DNA of 64,000 bases, from assembly GCF_000382185.1 (NCBI RefSeq), contig NZ_KB907784.1, positions 310,001 through 374,000 on the forward strand. Reading direction: 5' to 3'. This stretch comes from Bordetella sp. FB-8 (GTDB lineage Bacteria; Pseudomonadota; Gammaproteobacteria; Burkholderiales; Burkholderiaceae_B). The notes below the pieces were generated by a model. The model saw nothing but the letters and a program-made list of their open reading frames with translations, was not told the DNA's origin and did not search any database. Positions 42,343 through 50,116 of this stretch are shown here, one piece after another. The position numbers and the translations under genes were made by a program. Numbering within the stretch: position 1 is the first letter of the stretch; each line of letters begins with the position of its first letter.

Positions 42343-43131
42343 CTAGCCCAACTCGGGCGCGGCAAAGCGGCGGTTTTTCAGAACGGGCAGTGACGCGCGG
42401 GCATGCGTGAGACGCGCGGGGTCGATTTCGGCGAACACGAGCGCGGGGTTCTCGGCCGCTCGCGCTATGGCCACGCCCAGCGGATCGACCACCATGCTGT
42501 TGCCGATATTGCGCGGACCGCATTCGCCGCACGCCGCGACGTAGACCGTGTTGTCCAGGGCGCGCGCGGTGACCATGACCTCCCAGTGCATTTCCTTGTG
42601 CGGCCCCTTGACCCACGCGGACGGCAAGACCAACAGATCGGCGCCGTCCAGCGCCAGGCGTCGCGCCAGTTCGGGAAACCGCACGTCGTAACACGTCATC
42701 AGGCCCACGCGCAGCCCCGCCACCTCGACTAGCGGCGGCACCTCGCCCCCCGCCTCGACCCGGCTCGACTCCTTCATCGAGAACGCATCGTAGAGATGCA
42801 GCTTGCGGTACCGCGCGACAAGCTCGCCGTCGCGGATCGCGATCAAGGTGTTCCAGGCGCGCCCGTCCTCGGTCGGAACATGCACCGTCATCATGGACGT
42901 CATGCGCGAGCCACGGCTGGCGTCCAGCAGTTGCGTGACGAACGGCCCATCCAGCGGCTGCGCCGCGCGGCGCACCAGGTCCGGGTCGGCCATGTCGCAG
43001 GCCAGGACGGCCTCCGGCAATACCAGCAGATCGGCGCCAGCGGCGTTGGCACGCGCCATCAGGTCCATGCACGTGCGGGCATTGTCTTCCCACACCTTGC
43101 CTACGGCGAATTGCCCTAAAGCGACTTTCAT
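42343..43131 (-). CDS. Carbon-nitrogen hydrolase (nitrilase family)
   Basis: A 262-residue amidase-type enzyme with the catalytic triad Glu-Lys-Cys in LLVLPEAVLACD, ARYRKLHLYDAFS and GLMTCYDVRFPELAR. The sequence resembles bacterial omega-amidase/deaminated-glutathione amidase-like members, but the substrate cannot be fixed from sequence. MKVALGQFAVG at 43131 is preceded by AAGGAGG, which decides the start; the longer frame has none. It is convergent with the small lipoprotein. Confidence 0.9.
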   Translation of the reverse strand: MKVALGQFAVGKVWEDNARTCMDLMARANAAGADLLVLPEAVLACDMADPDLVRRAAQPLDGPFVTQLLDASRGSRMTSMMTVHVPTEDGRAWNTLIAIRDGELVARYRKLHLYDAFSMKESSRVEAGGEVPPLVEVAGLRVGLMTCYDVRFPELARRLALDGADLLVLPSAWVKGPHKEMHWEVMVTARALDNTVYVAACGECGPRNIGNSMVVDPLGVAIARAAENPALVFAEIDPARLTHARASLPVLKNRRFAAPELG

Positions 43132-43374
43132 CAGCGGCCTCCTTACATTCATGCGATATGCACAGACTGCGTTCCCGACATCATCGCACGTGATGGACGG
43201 CAAGCCATTCTTGCAATGCCTCCTGGCCAGCGCGCAGGGGCGGCTTAAAGCCCGTTTAACTCATCATTGAACTCAGCTTATCGGGAAGTCGCTGTAAGCT
43301 AAAACACGGCGGGAACCCGACGCTTTCCTGCATAACGGTAACTTGCGCGAACGCTTGCCAGATTAAGAAAAAAC

Positions 43375-44688
43375 ATGCCCCGTATCCACGCCCCTTTTTT
43401 TTCCGAAAATGCCGTCGACACCCCGTACTGGTGGGAGGCCGCTAAGCCCCAAGCGTCAAACACCGACGAGCTGCCCGCCCATATCGAAGTGGCCATTGTG
43501 GGCGGCGGTTTCACCGGCCTGAATGCCGCCCTCGTCCTGGCAAAAGCGGGCAAGCAGGTCTGCGTGTTCGACGCCGAGGCGCCGGGCTGGGGCGCCTCCT
43601 CGCGCAACGGCGGGCTGCTGGGGCCTGGCTGGGCTTTTTTCGATACCGGCATGGCCTACGGACCGGATGTCGCCCGCCGCCTGGTCCAGGAGAGCTTCCT
43701 GTCCTTGCAGCACGTCAAAGATGTCGTCGCGCGTGAACAGATCGATTGCGATCTCAAGGTGGTTGGCTATTTCCGCGGGGCGATGACGCCGCGCATCTAT
43801 GACAAGCTGGGCCGCGACATCGAGCGGCTCAGGCAAGCCATGCCCTGCGATGCGTATCTCGTCTCCCGCGCCGAACAGCACCAGGAAATCGGGACGGACC
43901 TCTATCACGGCGGCATCGTCATGCCCGGATACGCGGGCATCCATCCGGGCAAATATGTCCAGGGGCTTGCGAGCGCCGCGACGCGCGCGGGCGTACGCAT
44001 CTTCAGCAACGCGCGCGTCAGCGATCTTCACGCAAAATCGGGCGGATTCACGTTCAGGGTCCGCGAGCGCGAGGTCGCGGCCGGCCAGGTGCTGCTCGCG
44101 ACCAACGGCTACAGCGCTGCGCTGCACCCCTATCTGAAGCGGCGCATCATTCCTGTGGGCAGCGGCATCATTGCGACCGAGCCGCTGGCACCCGCGGTCA
44201 TGGACCGGCTCATGCCCAAGCGCCGGATGCTCGCCGGGAGCCAGCGGGTGGTGACCTACTACCGCCCCTCGCCGGATGGAACGCGGATCCTCTTCGGCGG
44301 CCGAGTGCTCGATATGAGCAATAGGGAAAAAGTCGCCGTGGCCAACGCAAAATACATCCGCAGCCTATTACTCAAGGTATTCCCCGAACTGGAAAACACC
44401 AAGCTGTCCCATTATTGGCACGGGCAACTCGGATTTACATTCGATCATCTTGCGCATACCGCGAGGATCGACGGTATGTTTTTTTCAGGGGGATACAACG
44501 GCACCGGCGTGGCCCGTGCAAGCTGGCTCGGCCACAAGATCGCACACCAGATGCTGGGCTCCGATCTGGGCAAGACGGTCTACTCCGATCTTAAATTCGA
44601 GACCAGACCCTACTTTCATGGCAAGCCCTGGTTCTTGCCCTTGGCGGTAGGGTTCTACGGCATGCTCGACAAATGGGATCAGCGGTGA
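43375..44688 (+). CDS. FAD-dependent oxidoreductase (DAO/PuuB-like)
   Basis: A 437-residue flavoenzyme with N-terminal block TPYWWEAAKPQ, dinucleotide-binding motif VAIVGGGFTGLNAALVLAKAG, then GASSRNGGLLGPGW and the C-terminal FSGGYNGTGVARASWLGHKI. These are shared with gamma-glutamylputrescine oxidase and related amine oxidases of the D-amino-acid oxidase superfamily. The amine substrate is unknown. No polyamine genes are adjacent; it stands alone before a tRNA gene. Confidence 0.88.
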   Translation: MPRIHAPFFSENAVDTPYWWEAAKPQASNTDELPAHIEVAIVGGGFTGLNAALVLAKAGKQVCVFDAEAPGWGASSRNGGLLGPGWAFFDTGMAYGPDVARRLVQESFLSLQHVKDVVAREQIDCDLKVVGYFRGAMTPRIYDKLGRDIERLRQAMPCDAYLVSRAEQHQEIGTDLYHGGIVMPGYAGIHPGKYVQGLASAATRAGVRIFSNARVSDLHAKSGGFTFRVREREVAAGQVLLATNGYSAALHPYLKRRIIPVGSGIIATEPLAPAVMDRLMPKRRMLAGSQRVVTYYRPSPDGTRILFGGRVLDMSNREKVAVANAKYIRSLLLKVFPELENTKLSHYWHGQLGFTFDHLAHTARIDGMFFSGGYNGTGVARASWLGHKIAHQMLGSDLGKTVYSDLKFETRPYFHGKPWFLPLAVGFYGMLDKWDQR

Positions 44689-44789
44689 TCGCCCTTGCTC
44701 GATACCTCTATCGGACACGGATGGGCGAATAGAGGAATTCGGCGAGGCGCGCCGGGCCTTATCCCAAAAGACAAACGCAAAAATTTATG

Positions 44790-44795
44790 TATAAT
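44790..44795 (+). promoter_or_regulatory. -10 box for the second tRNA-Gly
   Basis: A consensus TATAAT preceded by TG one base upstream (extended -10 context) lies 50 bases before the tRNA. AAGACA, 16 bases upstream, is a partial -35. Confidence 0.6.
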
Positions 44796-44845
44796 CCTGC
44801 TCTTGCTGATGACCGAGGCACTCGTGCCAAAGACATAGCCAGCAT

Positions 44846-44921
44846 GCGGGAATAGCTCAGTTGGTAGAGCGCAACCTTGCCAAGGTTGAGGTCGCGAGTT
44901 CGAGACTCGTTTCCCGCTCCA
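44846..44921 (+). tRNA. tRNA-Gly (anticodon GCC), second copy
   Basis: Identical over all 76 bases to the tRNA-Gly at 33624-33699, including the encoded CCA; the flanks differ. Confidence 0.98.
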
Positions 44922-44975
44922 GAATTTCGATATGCGCCGCAGGCTGCAATCAAGAGCATACGCAAGGTATTGATA

Positions 44976-45006
44976 AAAGGGGCGAATCGCAGATTCGCCC
45001 CTTTTT
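44976..45006 (+). terminator. Terminator after the second tRNA-Gly
   Basis: AAAGGGGCGAATC pairs perfectly with GATTCGCCCCTTT around a GCA loop and runs into TTTTT. Confidence 0.9.
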
Positions 45007-45259
45007 CATTTGGCCGCCGCGGGCGGGACCACATTCGAATGAATCCAAATGAGCAGTTTGGCAAAGGGCATGGTGCACCTGCCTTGCTGGCCTGTTTTGC
45101 TCCACCTCAACTCATGCGCTTGCAGGTGCCTGCCTTTGTCCTGGATCAAGGCGGCCGCGTAAAGATTCTGGCAAATTTCCCATGCGGGCGTGATCTGCGC
45201 GGCAAATCGCACCCGTAAGCGAAGCGCACTTATTTGAGTTTGCGCCAGGAGAAAAAGCG

Positions 45260-45637
45260 ATGAACCATTTGTCGGCGTCCGCGCTTGAACTGCTGAAAGC
45301 GCGCCTGGTCGCCCTGCGCGAGAATGCCCTGCACGAGGCTTGGGCTGCTCAGACGCGTAGCCTGGACACCGTCAACGACGAGTATCCGAAAGTCCAGGAC
45401 CCGACAGAACGCGCCGAATCGCGGCGTGAGCAGGAAATCGACGGGGCGCAGGCCGACATTGACCATGTCATGGCCGACGCAGCCCAGGCCGCCTTGCAAA
45501 GAATTTCGGATGGAAGCTATGGCACCTGCCTGGAGTGCGGCCTGCCGATACGGCAGTCGCGCCTGCTGGCCATCCCGATCGCGATCCGATGCTCCGACTG
45601 CCAGCGCATCCATGAGCGGCGTCAAGCTGCGCGATAG
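45260..45637 (+). CDS. DksA/TraR-family zinc-finger protein
   Basis: A 125-residue protein with an N-terminal helical coiled coil and a C-terminal four-cysteine zinc finger, CLECGLPI and CSDCQ, typical of DksA/TraR proteins that bind RNA polymerase through its secondary channel. It is shorter than housekeeping DksA (about 150 aa). AGGAG at 45248 serves as ribosome site. It abuts the APH-AAA kinase gene, whose start lies 7 bases after its stop or overlaps it. It opens the stress island. Confidence 0.9.
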   Translation: MNHLSASALELLKARLVALRENALHEAWAAQTRSLDTVNDEYPKVQDPTERAESRREQEIDGAQADIDHVMADAAQAALQRISDGSYGTCLECGLPIRQSRLLAIPIAIRCSDCQRIHERRQAAR

Positions 45638-45644
45638 GGCTTAT

Positions 45645-47183
45645 ATGTACTCGTCTTCCGACAACGCCCTGGATGCGGCGTTGAACTTTCTTGCCGCAGA
45701 GCAGGAATCGGCTGGTGCCGATCCGGACAAGATGGTGCTGGAGACTTCGATTTCAAAAATTCTCCTGATCGGTACGCACGCCTACAAGTTCAAACGCGGC
45801 GTGCGATTGCCGTACGTGAACTACGCGACCGCGCAGGACAGGCTGCAAGCCTGCGAAAAAGAACTCGAGCTCAACCGCGCCTATGCCCCCGAGCTGTATG
45901 ACTGCGTCTTGCGCATCACGCGCAAGACGGACGGCGCGCTGCAGATAGGCGGGGAAGGCGAATTGGTCGAACCCGTCATAAAAATGGCCAGATTCGATCA
46001 AGACTGTCTGCTCGACCGGATGACGACGGCCGGCAAGGTGACCCCCGCGCTGCTCGCATCGCTTGCGGCCGTGATCGCCGACTCGCATGCCCGGGCCCCC
46101 TTATCCCGGGACATCGACGGCGGCAGACGCGTGCGGGAGGTACTGGACCTGAACGCCGCATCGATCGCTGCCTCCCCCCTGAGTGCACGCTATGCCGGAA
46201 TCGACCGCAGACTCAGGGCCGCCTGGCGCGAACACGCGGACCTGCTGGACGCGCGTGCGTCGCGCGGCAAGGTGCGCCGCTGCCACGGCGATCTGCACCT
46301 GGACAATATCTACGTCCTGGACGGCCGCCCCGTTCTCTTCGATTGCCTGGAGTTCAGCGACGAGCTGGCCACCACGGATGTCCTCTACGATCTTGCGTTT
46401 CCCTTAATGGACTTCTTGAGCCTGGGCCGGGCCCACGACGCGAACAGCCTCTTGAACCGATACCTCGATCTATGCGGCGACGACGACGAGGGCCTGAGTT
46501 TGATGCCGCTTTTCATAGCGATGCGCAGCTGCGTCCGATCGCTGGTTCTTCTGCACAAGGAATCGGCTTCGCCTGCCTGCGCAGTGCCTGGAGCCGGACT
46601 CTCGGCACGCCAGTATCTGGCGCTGGCGCGCCGTTGCCTGAAGCCGGGCCAGGCACGGCTGATATGCATCGGCGGATTGAGCGGTTCGGGAAAATCGACT
46701 GTGGCGGCAGCTCTCGCGCATCGCCTGGGACCGGTCCCGGGCGCGCGCATCCTCAATACCGATCGAATCCGCAAGCGACTGTTCGCGGTGGAACCCGAGA
46801 AGCGTCTGCCGGATTCGGCCTATATCCCGCAGATATCGGACGAGGTCTACGCCCTTTTATTGCAACAAGCCCGGATCGTATTGAAGCAAGGGTATTGCGT
46901 CGTGCTGGACGGCGTCTACGAATCCGCGTCGCGCCGGCAGGCGCTGCAAAATTTCGCCCGGGACATCGGAGTTCCCTTTTCCGGGTATTGGCTAAACGCG
47001 CCGCTCGACGTGCGCGAGAGGCGCGTCATCGGCCGCACGCACGATGTATCGGATGCAACCGTGAAGCTTCTGGCGGTTCAAGCATCGCGCAGCCAGGCCG
47101 TACGCGACTGGAAGGTGCTGGACGCCACGGCGCACGCCCAAGCCATCGCCCACCGGATCGAACGGGACATTCTGGATCGTTAG
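45645..47183 (+). CDS. Aminoglycoside phosphotransferase-like/AAA kinase fusion protein
   Basis: A 512-residue two-domain protein. The N-terminal APH-like kinase (about 1-330) has RRCHGDLHLDNIYVLDG, the catalytic HGDxHxxN, and DCLEFSDELATTD, the metal-binding Asp. The C-terminal P-loop kinase domain has Walker A CIGGLSGSGKSTVAAAL. This combination (COG2187 with COG0645) is common beside universal stress proteins in proteobacteria; the substrate is unknown. The start at 45645 is chosen over 45612, which would overlap the upstream gene by 26 bases. Confidence 0.88.
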   Translation: MYSSSDNALDAALNFLAAEQESAGADPDKMVLETSISKILLIGTHAYKFKRGVRLPYVNYATAQDRLQACEKELELNRAYAPELYDCVLRITRKTDGALQIGGEGELVEPVIKMARFDQDCLLDRMTTAGKVTPALLASLAAVIADSHARAPLSRDIDGGRRVREVLDLNAASIAASPLSARYAGIDRRLRAAWREHADLLDARASRGKVRRCHGDLHLDNIYVLDGRPVLFDCLEFSDELATTDVLYDLAFPLMDFLSLGRAHDANSLLNRYLDLCGDDDEGLSLMPLFIAMRSCVRSLVLLHKESASPACAVPGAGLSARQYLALARRCLKPGQARLICIGGLSGSGKSTVAAALAHRLGPVPGARILNTDRIRKRLFAVEPEKRLPDSAYIPQISDEVYALLLQQARIVLKQGYCVVLDGVYESASRRQALQNFARDIGVPFSGYWLNAPLDVRERRVIGRTHDVSDATVKLLAVQASRSQAVRDWKVLDATAHAQAIAHRIERDILDR

Positions 47184-47326
47184 GGCGATGGCCCGCCGAG
47201 CAGCAATTGCGCCACGTCGCCGCGGTCCAGGGCGCAATGCGTGGCTACAACTAGGGCCTGTTAACGCTAAAAGGAGCCGCGCACTGGCTGGGAAGCGTCC
47301 TTCATCGGCGCCTCATGGCGACGTCT

Positions 47327-47980
47327 TTAGCCGATCGACAGGCGATCTTCCACCGAATCGACCCCCGCGATCGACCAGGCCGCCCGTTCCGCGGCAGTGC
47401 GCTCGGCCCAGGACTTGACCTTCCCGGTAAGCGTGATCTTGTTGCTGCCGTCGACATCGACACGAATGGCAGCCGCGTCCACGTCGGCGTTGCGGTGCAG
47501 CGCAGCCTGGATAGTGGCTTTTACGTCAGAAGCATGAACATGGGGCGCGATAGTGATGAGATTGTTTACTCCCAACACGCCGGAAAGACGGCGCACGGAA
47601 CTGGTTGCGGCGTCCCGCTGAAACTGCCACGGCACCGAGCCTGTCAGCGTCACCCAGCCTTCCTGGACTTTCACCTGGATGGTCTCCTGAGGAATCGCTA
47701 CGTTCCAGGCGATGATGTCCAGCGCGCGCTTGGCGATCTGGTCGTCGTCGGTCTGCGGCAGGCCGGGATACGTCACGTGAATTTCCTGCGCGATGCCACG
47801 TATACCTTTCACCCTCAACGCTGCGCGTTCGGCCGTGCACTTTTGGTCATACGTCGAGACATGTCCGCTCAGCGTGACGATGCCGTCGCCCACGGCAACC
47901 CCGATGCGGCTGGCATCCACGCTGGGTTCGAATTCCAATTCGTCGATGACAAACTGGCGCAACTCTTGGTCTTTCTTCAT
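47327..47980 (-). CDS. Triple BON-domain protein
   Basis: A 217-residue protein of three BON repeats (about 3-70, 78-146, 150-217), each with the GxVxLxG signature: GIVTLSGHVS, GWVTLTGSVP and KITLTGKVKSW. There is no signal peptide, so unlike OsmY it is probably cytosolic. Similar proteins accompany UspA and FNR genes in oxygen-stress clusters. GGAG precedes the start by seven bases. It is read from the FNR-type promoter at 48269 with or without the small upstream ORF. Confidence 0.9.
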   Translation of the reverse strand: MKKDQELRQFVIDELEFEPSVDASRIGVAVGDGIVTLSGHVSTYDQKCTAERAALRVKGIRGIAQEIHVTYPGLPQTDDDQIAKRALDIIAWNVAIPQETIQVKVQEGWVTLTGSVPWQFQRDAATSSVRRLSGVLGVNNLITIAPHVHASDVKATIQAALHRNADVDAAAIRVDVDGSNKITLTGKVKSWAERTAAERAAWSIAGVDSVEDRLSIG

Positions 47981-48219
47981 TTCAAGCTCCAGGATAGGAT
48001 TTTCAATGTCAGATTGGCGCTGTTAGGCGAACACAACTCCCGTGCGCCTTCATGCCGATGGCGGGCGCAGATATCGGCTTTTGTGTCATGGAGTAACCAG
48101 ACTGCCCATTCAAGAGCTTCGCGCGTGGTTCCGCGCGAAACGCCCCATGCCAAGACGAAACGCAGGGTGCGATCGGCCAGATACGCAATGTCATACGTTT
48201 TCCGTCGATCCATGATCAA
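47977..48219 (-). CDS. Hypothetical 80-aa ORF coupled to the BON gene
   Basis: The ORF MIMDRRKTYDIAYLADRTLR ends with a TGA that overlaps the BON start (ATGA). It would begin only about 16 bases after the predicted transcription start. The middle contains plausible helix sequence (TTREALEWAVWLLHDTKADI) but I recognise no family, and the ribosome site is weak. It may be real, a translated leader, or noncoding 5' UTR. Confidence 0.4.
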   Translation of the reverse strand: MIMDRRKTYDIAYLADRTLRFVLAWGVSRGTTREALEWAVWLLHDTKADICARHRHEGARELCSPNSANLTLKILSWSLK

Positions 48220-48268
48220 CTCGTCTATCTAAGACGCTCACAGTATGTGCGGCCGGCCGGATTCTTCA

Positions 48269-48282
48269 TTGATCTTTATCAA
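48269..48282 (-). promoter_or_regulatory. FNR box (perfect) upstream of the BON operon
   Basis: TTGAT-N4-ATCAA, a perfect FNR/ANR consensus. On the minus strand a CATACT -10 lies at 48242-48247, which puts the box centre 41.5 bases before the predicted start (class II activation). No comparable -10 is seen on the plus strand. Confidence 0.85.
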
Positions 48283-48402
48283 TCGGCCGCGAAGGCGAAA
48301 AAATTGCGTGCGCGTCCCGGCAACGCCTCAATCGAATAGCCCCTCCCCCGAACGATCGGGTTGCGCGCTCGGCTGCGCGCGACAACAACGCCCCAGGTGG
48401 CC

Positions 48403-49857
48403 ATGGAAAACCACGCCGTCGAAAGCCAGACCATGAGCTGGTTGCTCACCTCAGCGACCGAACCCATGCTGATCGCGGACGGCGACGGCCGTCTGCTCCT
48501 GGTCAATGGGTCGGTCGAACGGCTTTTCGGCTACGGCTGCGGACAATTGCACGGCGCATCGCTCGCCACCTTGTTCCCGGGCCTTGGTTCAGGCGTGCAT
48601 GCGGCAGCGCAGGCGTGCGGGCTGAAAGAGCTTGCAGCGTGTCGCAAGGATTGCAGCCAATTTCCCGCCCAGGTGCATTTTTCGGCCCTTCAGACCCACT
48701 GGGGCATGCCGCTCGTGCTCGCTACAGTCCGAGACCTGACGTCAAGCAAGCAAACCCAACAGGCATTGCTCGATAGCGAGGCGCGAATGCGCGCCATTGT
48801 GGACACCGCTGTCGATGCCATCATCACCATCGACAGACATGGCACCATCGAACGGATGAATCCCGCGGCGATCCGCATGTTCGGTTATGGGGAGCATGAG
48901 ACGGTGGGCAATAACGTATCGATGCTGATGCCCACTGCCTATCGCCAATTGCATGACGGATTTCTACAGCGCTATCTCACGACCGGCGAGAAACGCATCA
49001 TCGGCATCGGGCGGGAAGTGATGGGACAACGCAAGGACGGCACCTGTTTTCCGATGGATCTGGCCGTCGCCGAGATGCATATCGGGACAACGCGCATGTT
49101 CACCGGCATGGTCCGGGATATCTCCGAGCGCAAACGCTCGGAGGCGGAAGTCGTGCGCCTGCTGGCCGAATTGACCCGCGCCAATGAAGAACTCACGAAC
49201 TTCGCCTATGTCGTTTCGCACGACCTGAAGGCTCCCCTGCGGGGCATCAGCGCCTTGGCCAACTGGATTGGCACCGATTATGCGGACCCGTTGGGAGATC
49301 AGGGCCGCCAGCAACTGCATCAGCTTTCCGCGCGGGTCGCGCGCATGGGCGCCCTGATCGACGGCATCCTCGAATATTCGCGCGTGCGAAGCGACAATGA
49401 AGCGCCGGAGCGGGTCGATATGGTCGAATTGACCAGAGAAATTATCGATTCCCTGGCGCCCGCGGATCATATCCTCATCCGTGTGGACCCGCGCCTGCCC
49501 GCGGTAACGGCGGACCGCGCCCGCATGCACCAGTTGTTTCAAAACCTACTCGCGAATGCGATTCAGCATTCCGACAAGGAGCGCGGAGAAATTTGGGTGG
49601 GATGCAGCCAGCAAGACGGCGATCCGGTCTTCTCGGTGTCCGATAACGGCATGGGCATCGAGCCGCGCCATGTCGACCGCATCTTCCAGCTTTTCCAGAC
49701 GCTCGCATCCAGGGAAGAAACGACCGGCACCGGAATCGGCCTGGCCTTGGTCAAGAAAATCGTCGAAATGTATGGGGGAAGGATTCACGTCGAATCGACG
49801 CCGCGTCTCGGGAGTACGTTCTCGTTCACGCTTCCTCGCGCCACGCGAGGCCCATAA
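48403..49857 (+). CDS. FixL-like PAS-PAS sensor histidine kinase
   Basis: A 484-residue soluble kinase: PAS1 (about 10-120), PAS2 (about 130-245), HisKA with FAYVVSHDLKAPLRGI (His273) and HATPase with NLLANAIQHSD and GTGIGLALVKKIV. PAS2 closely follows the FixL heme domain: NVSMLMPTAYRQLHDGF has a His at 184 and RIIGIGREVMGQRKDG an Arg at 204, the same 20-residue spacing as FixL His200/Arg220. An oxygen-binding heme is inferred. Start MENHAVES has AGGTGG before it; an upstream TTG at 48361 is less likely. Its adjacent response regulator is broken. Confidence 0.85.
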   Translation: MENHAVESQTMSWLLTSATEPMLIADGDGRLLLVNGSVERLFGYGCGQLHGASLATLFPGLGSGVHAAAQACGLKELAACRKDCSQFPAQVHFSALQTHWGMPLVLATVRDLTSSKQTQQALLDSEARMRAIVDTAVDAIITIDRHGTIERMNPAAIRMFGYGEHETVGNNVSMLMPTAYRQLHDGFLQRYLTTGEKRIIGIGREVMGQRKDGTCFPMDLAVAEMHIGTTRMFTGMVRDISERKRSEAEVVRLLAELTRANEELTNFAYVVSHDLKAPLRGISALANWIGTDYADPLGDQGRQQLHQLSARVARMGALIDGILEYSRVRSDNEAPERVDMVELTREIIDSLAPADHILIRVDPRLPAVTADRARMHQLFQNLLANAIQHSDKERGEIWVGCSQQDGDPVFSVSDNGMGIEPRHVDRIFQLFQTLASREETTGTGIGLALVKKIVEMYGGRIHVESTPRLGSTFSFTLPRATRGP

Positions 49858-49873
49858 GAACAGAGGATGCGGG

Positions 49874-50114
49874 ATGAAGCAATCGGATCGACCCATACGG
49901 GTCGTCGACGAAGATGAAGAATGCCCTCAGGGGGGACGAACAGTTGCGCCGGCAGCCCGTCATCGTCCTGGCCACGTCGGCCGAGCAACAGAACACCGTG
50001 AACAGCTTGAACCTCGGCGTGGCGGTTTATATGGCAAAGCCCATAAATTATCGGCAGTTGGTTCAGATGATGCGCCATATCGACCAATATTGGACACGCA
50101 GCGAATTGCCCTGA
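49874..50114 (+). pseudogene. Single-domain response regulator, internal deletion plus frameshift
   Basis: The gene starts MKQSDRPIRVVDEDEE, the N-terminal acidic cluster of CheY-like regulators that follow phytochrome-type kinases. In another frame it continues from 49914-49935 as ALRGDEQLRRQPVIVLATSA to PINYRQLVQMMRHIDQYW. The middle, about 65-70 residues carrying the phospho-acceptor Asp, is missing. Both surviving ends read cleanly, so one deletion is inferred. The start lies 16 bases after the FixL-like kinase stop. The kinase has therefore lost its cognate receiver here. Confidence 0.8.
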
Positions 50115-50116
50115 CC

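Noticed and set aside
47249..47260. AACTAGGGCCTG shared by 32439-32450 and 47249-47260
   Set aside because: About 15 of 17 bases agree, but with two copies and no ends or duplication a repeat family cannot be claimed.
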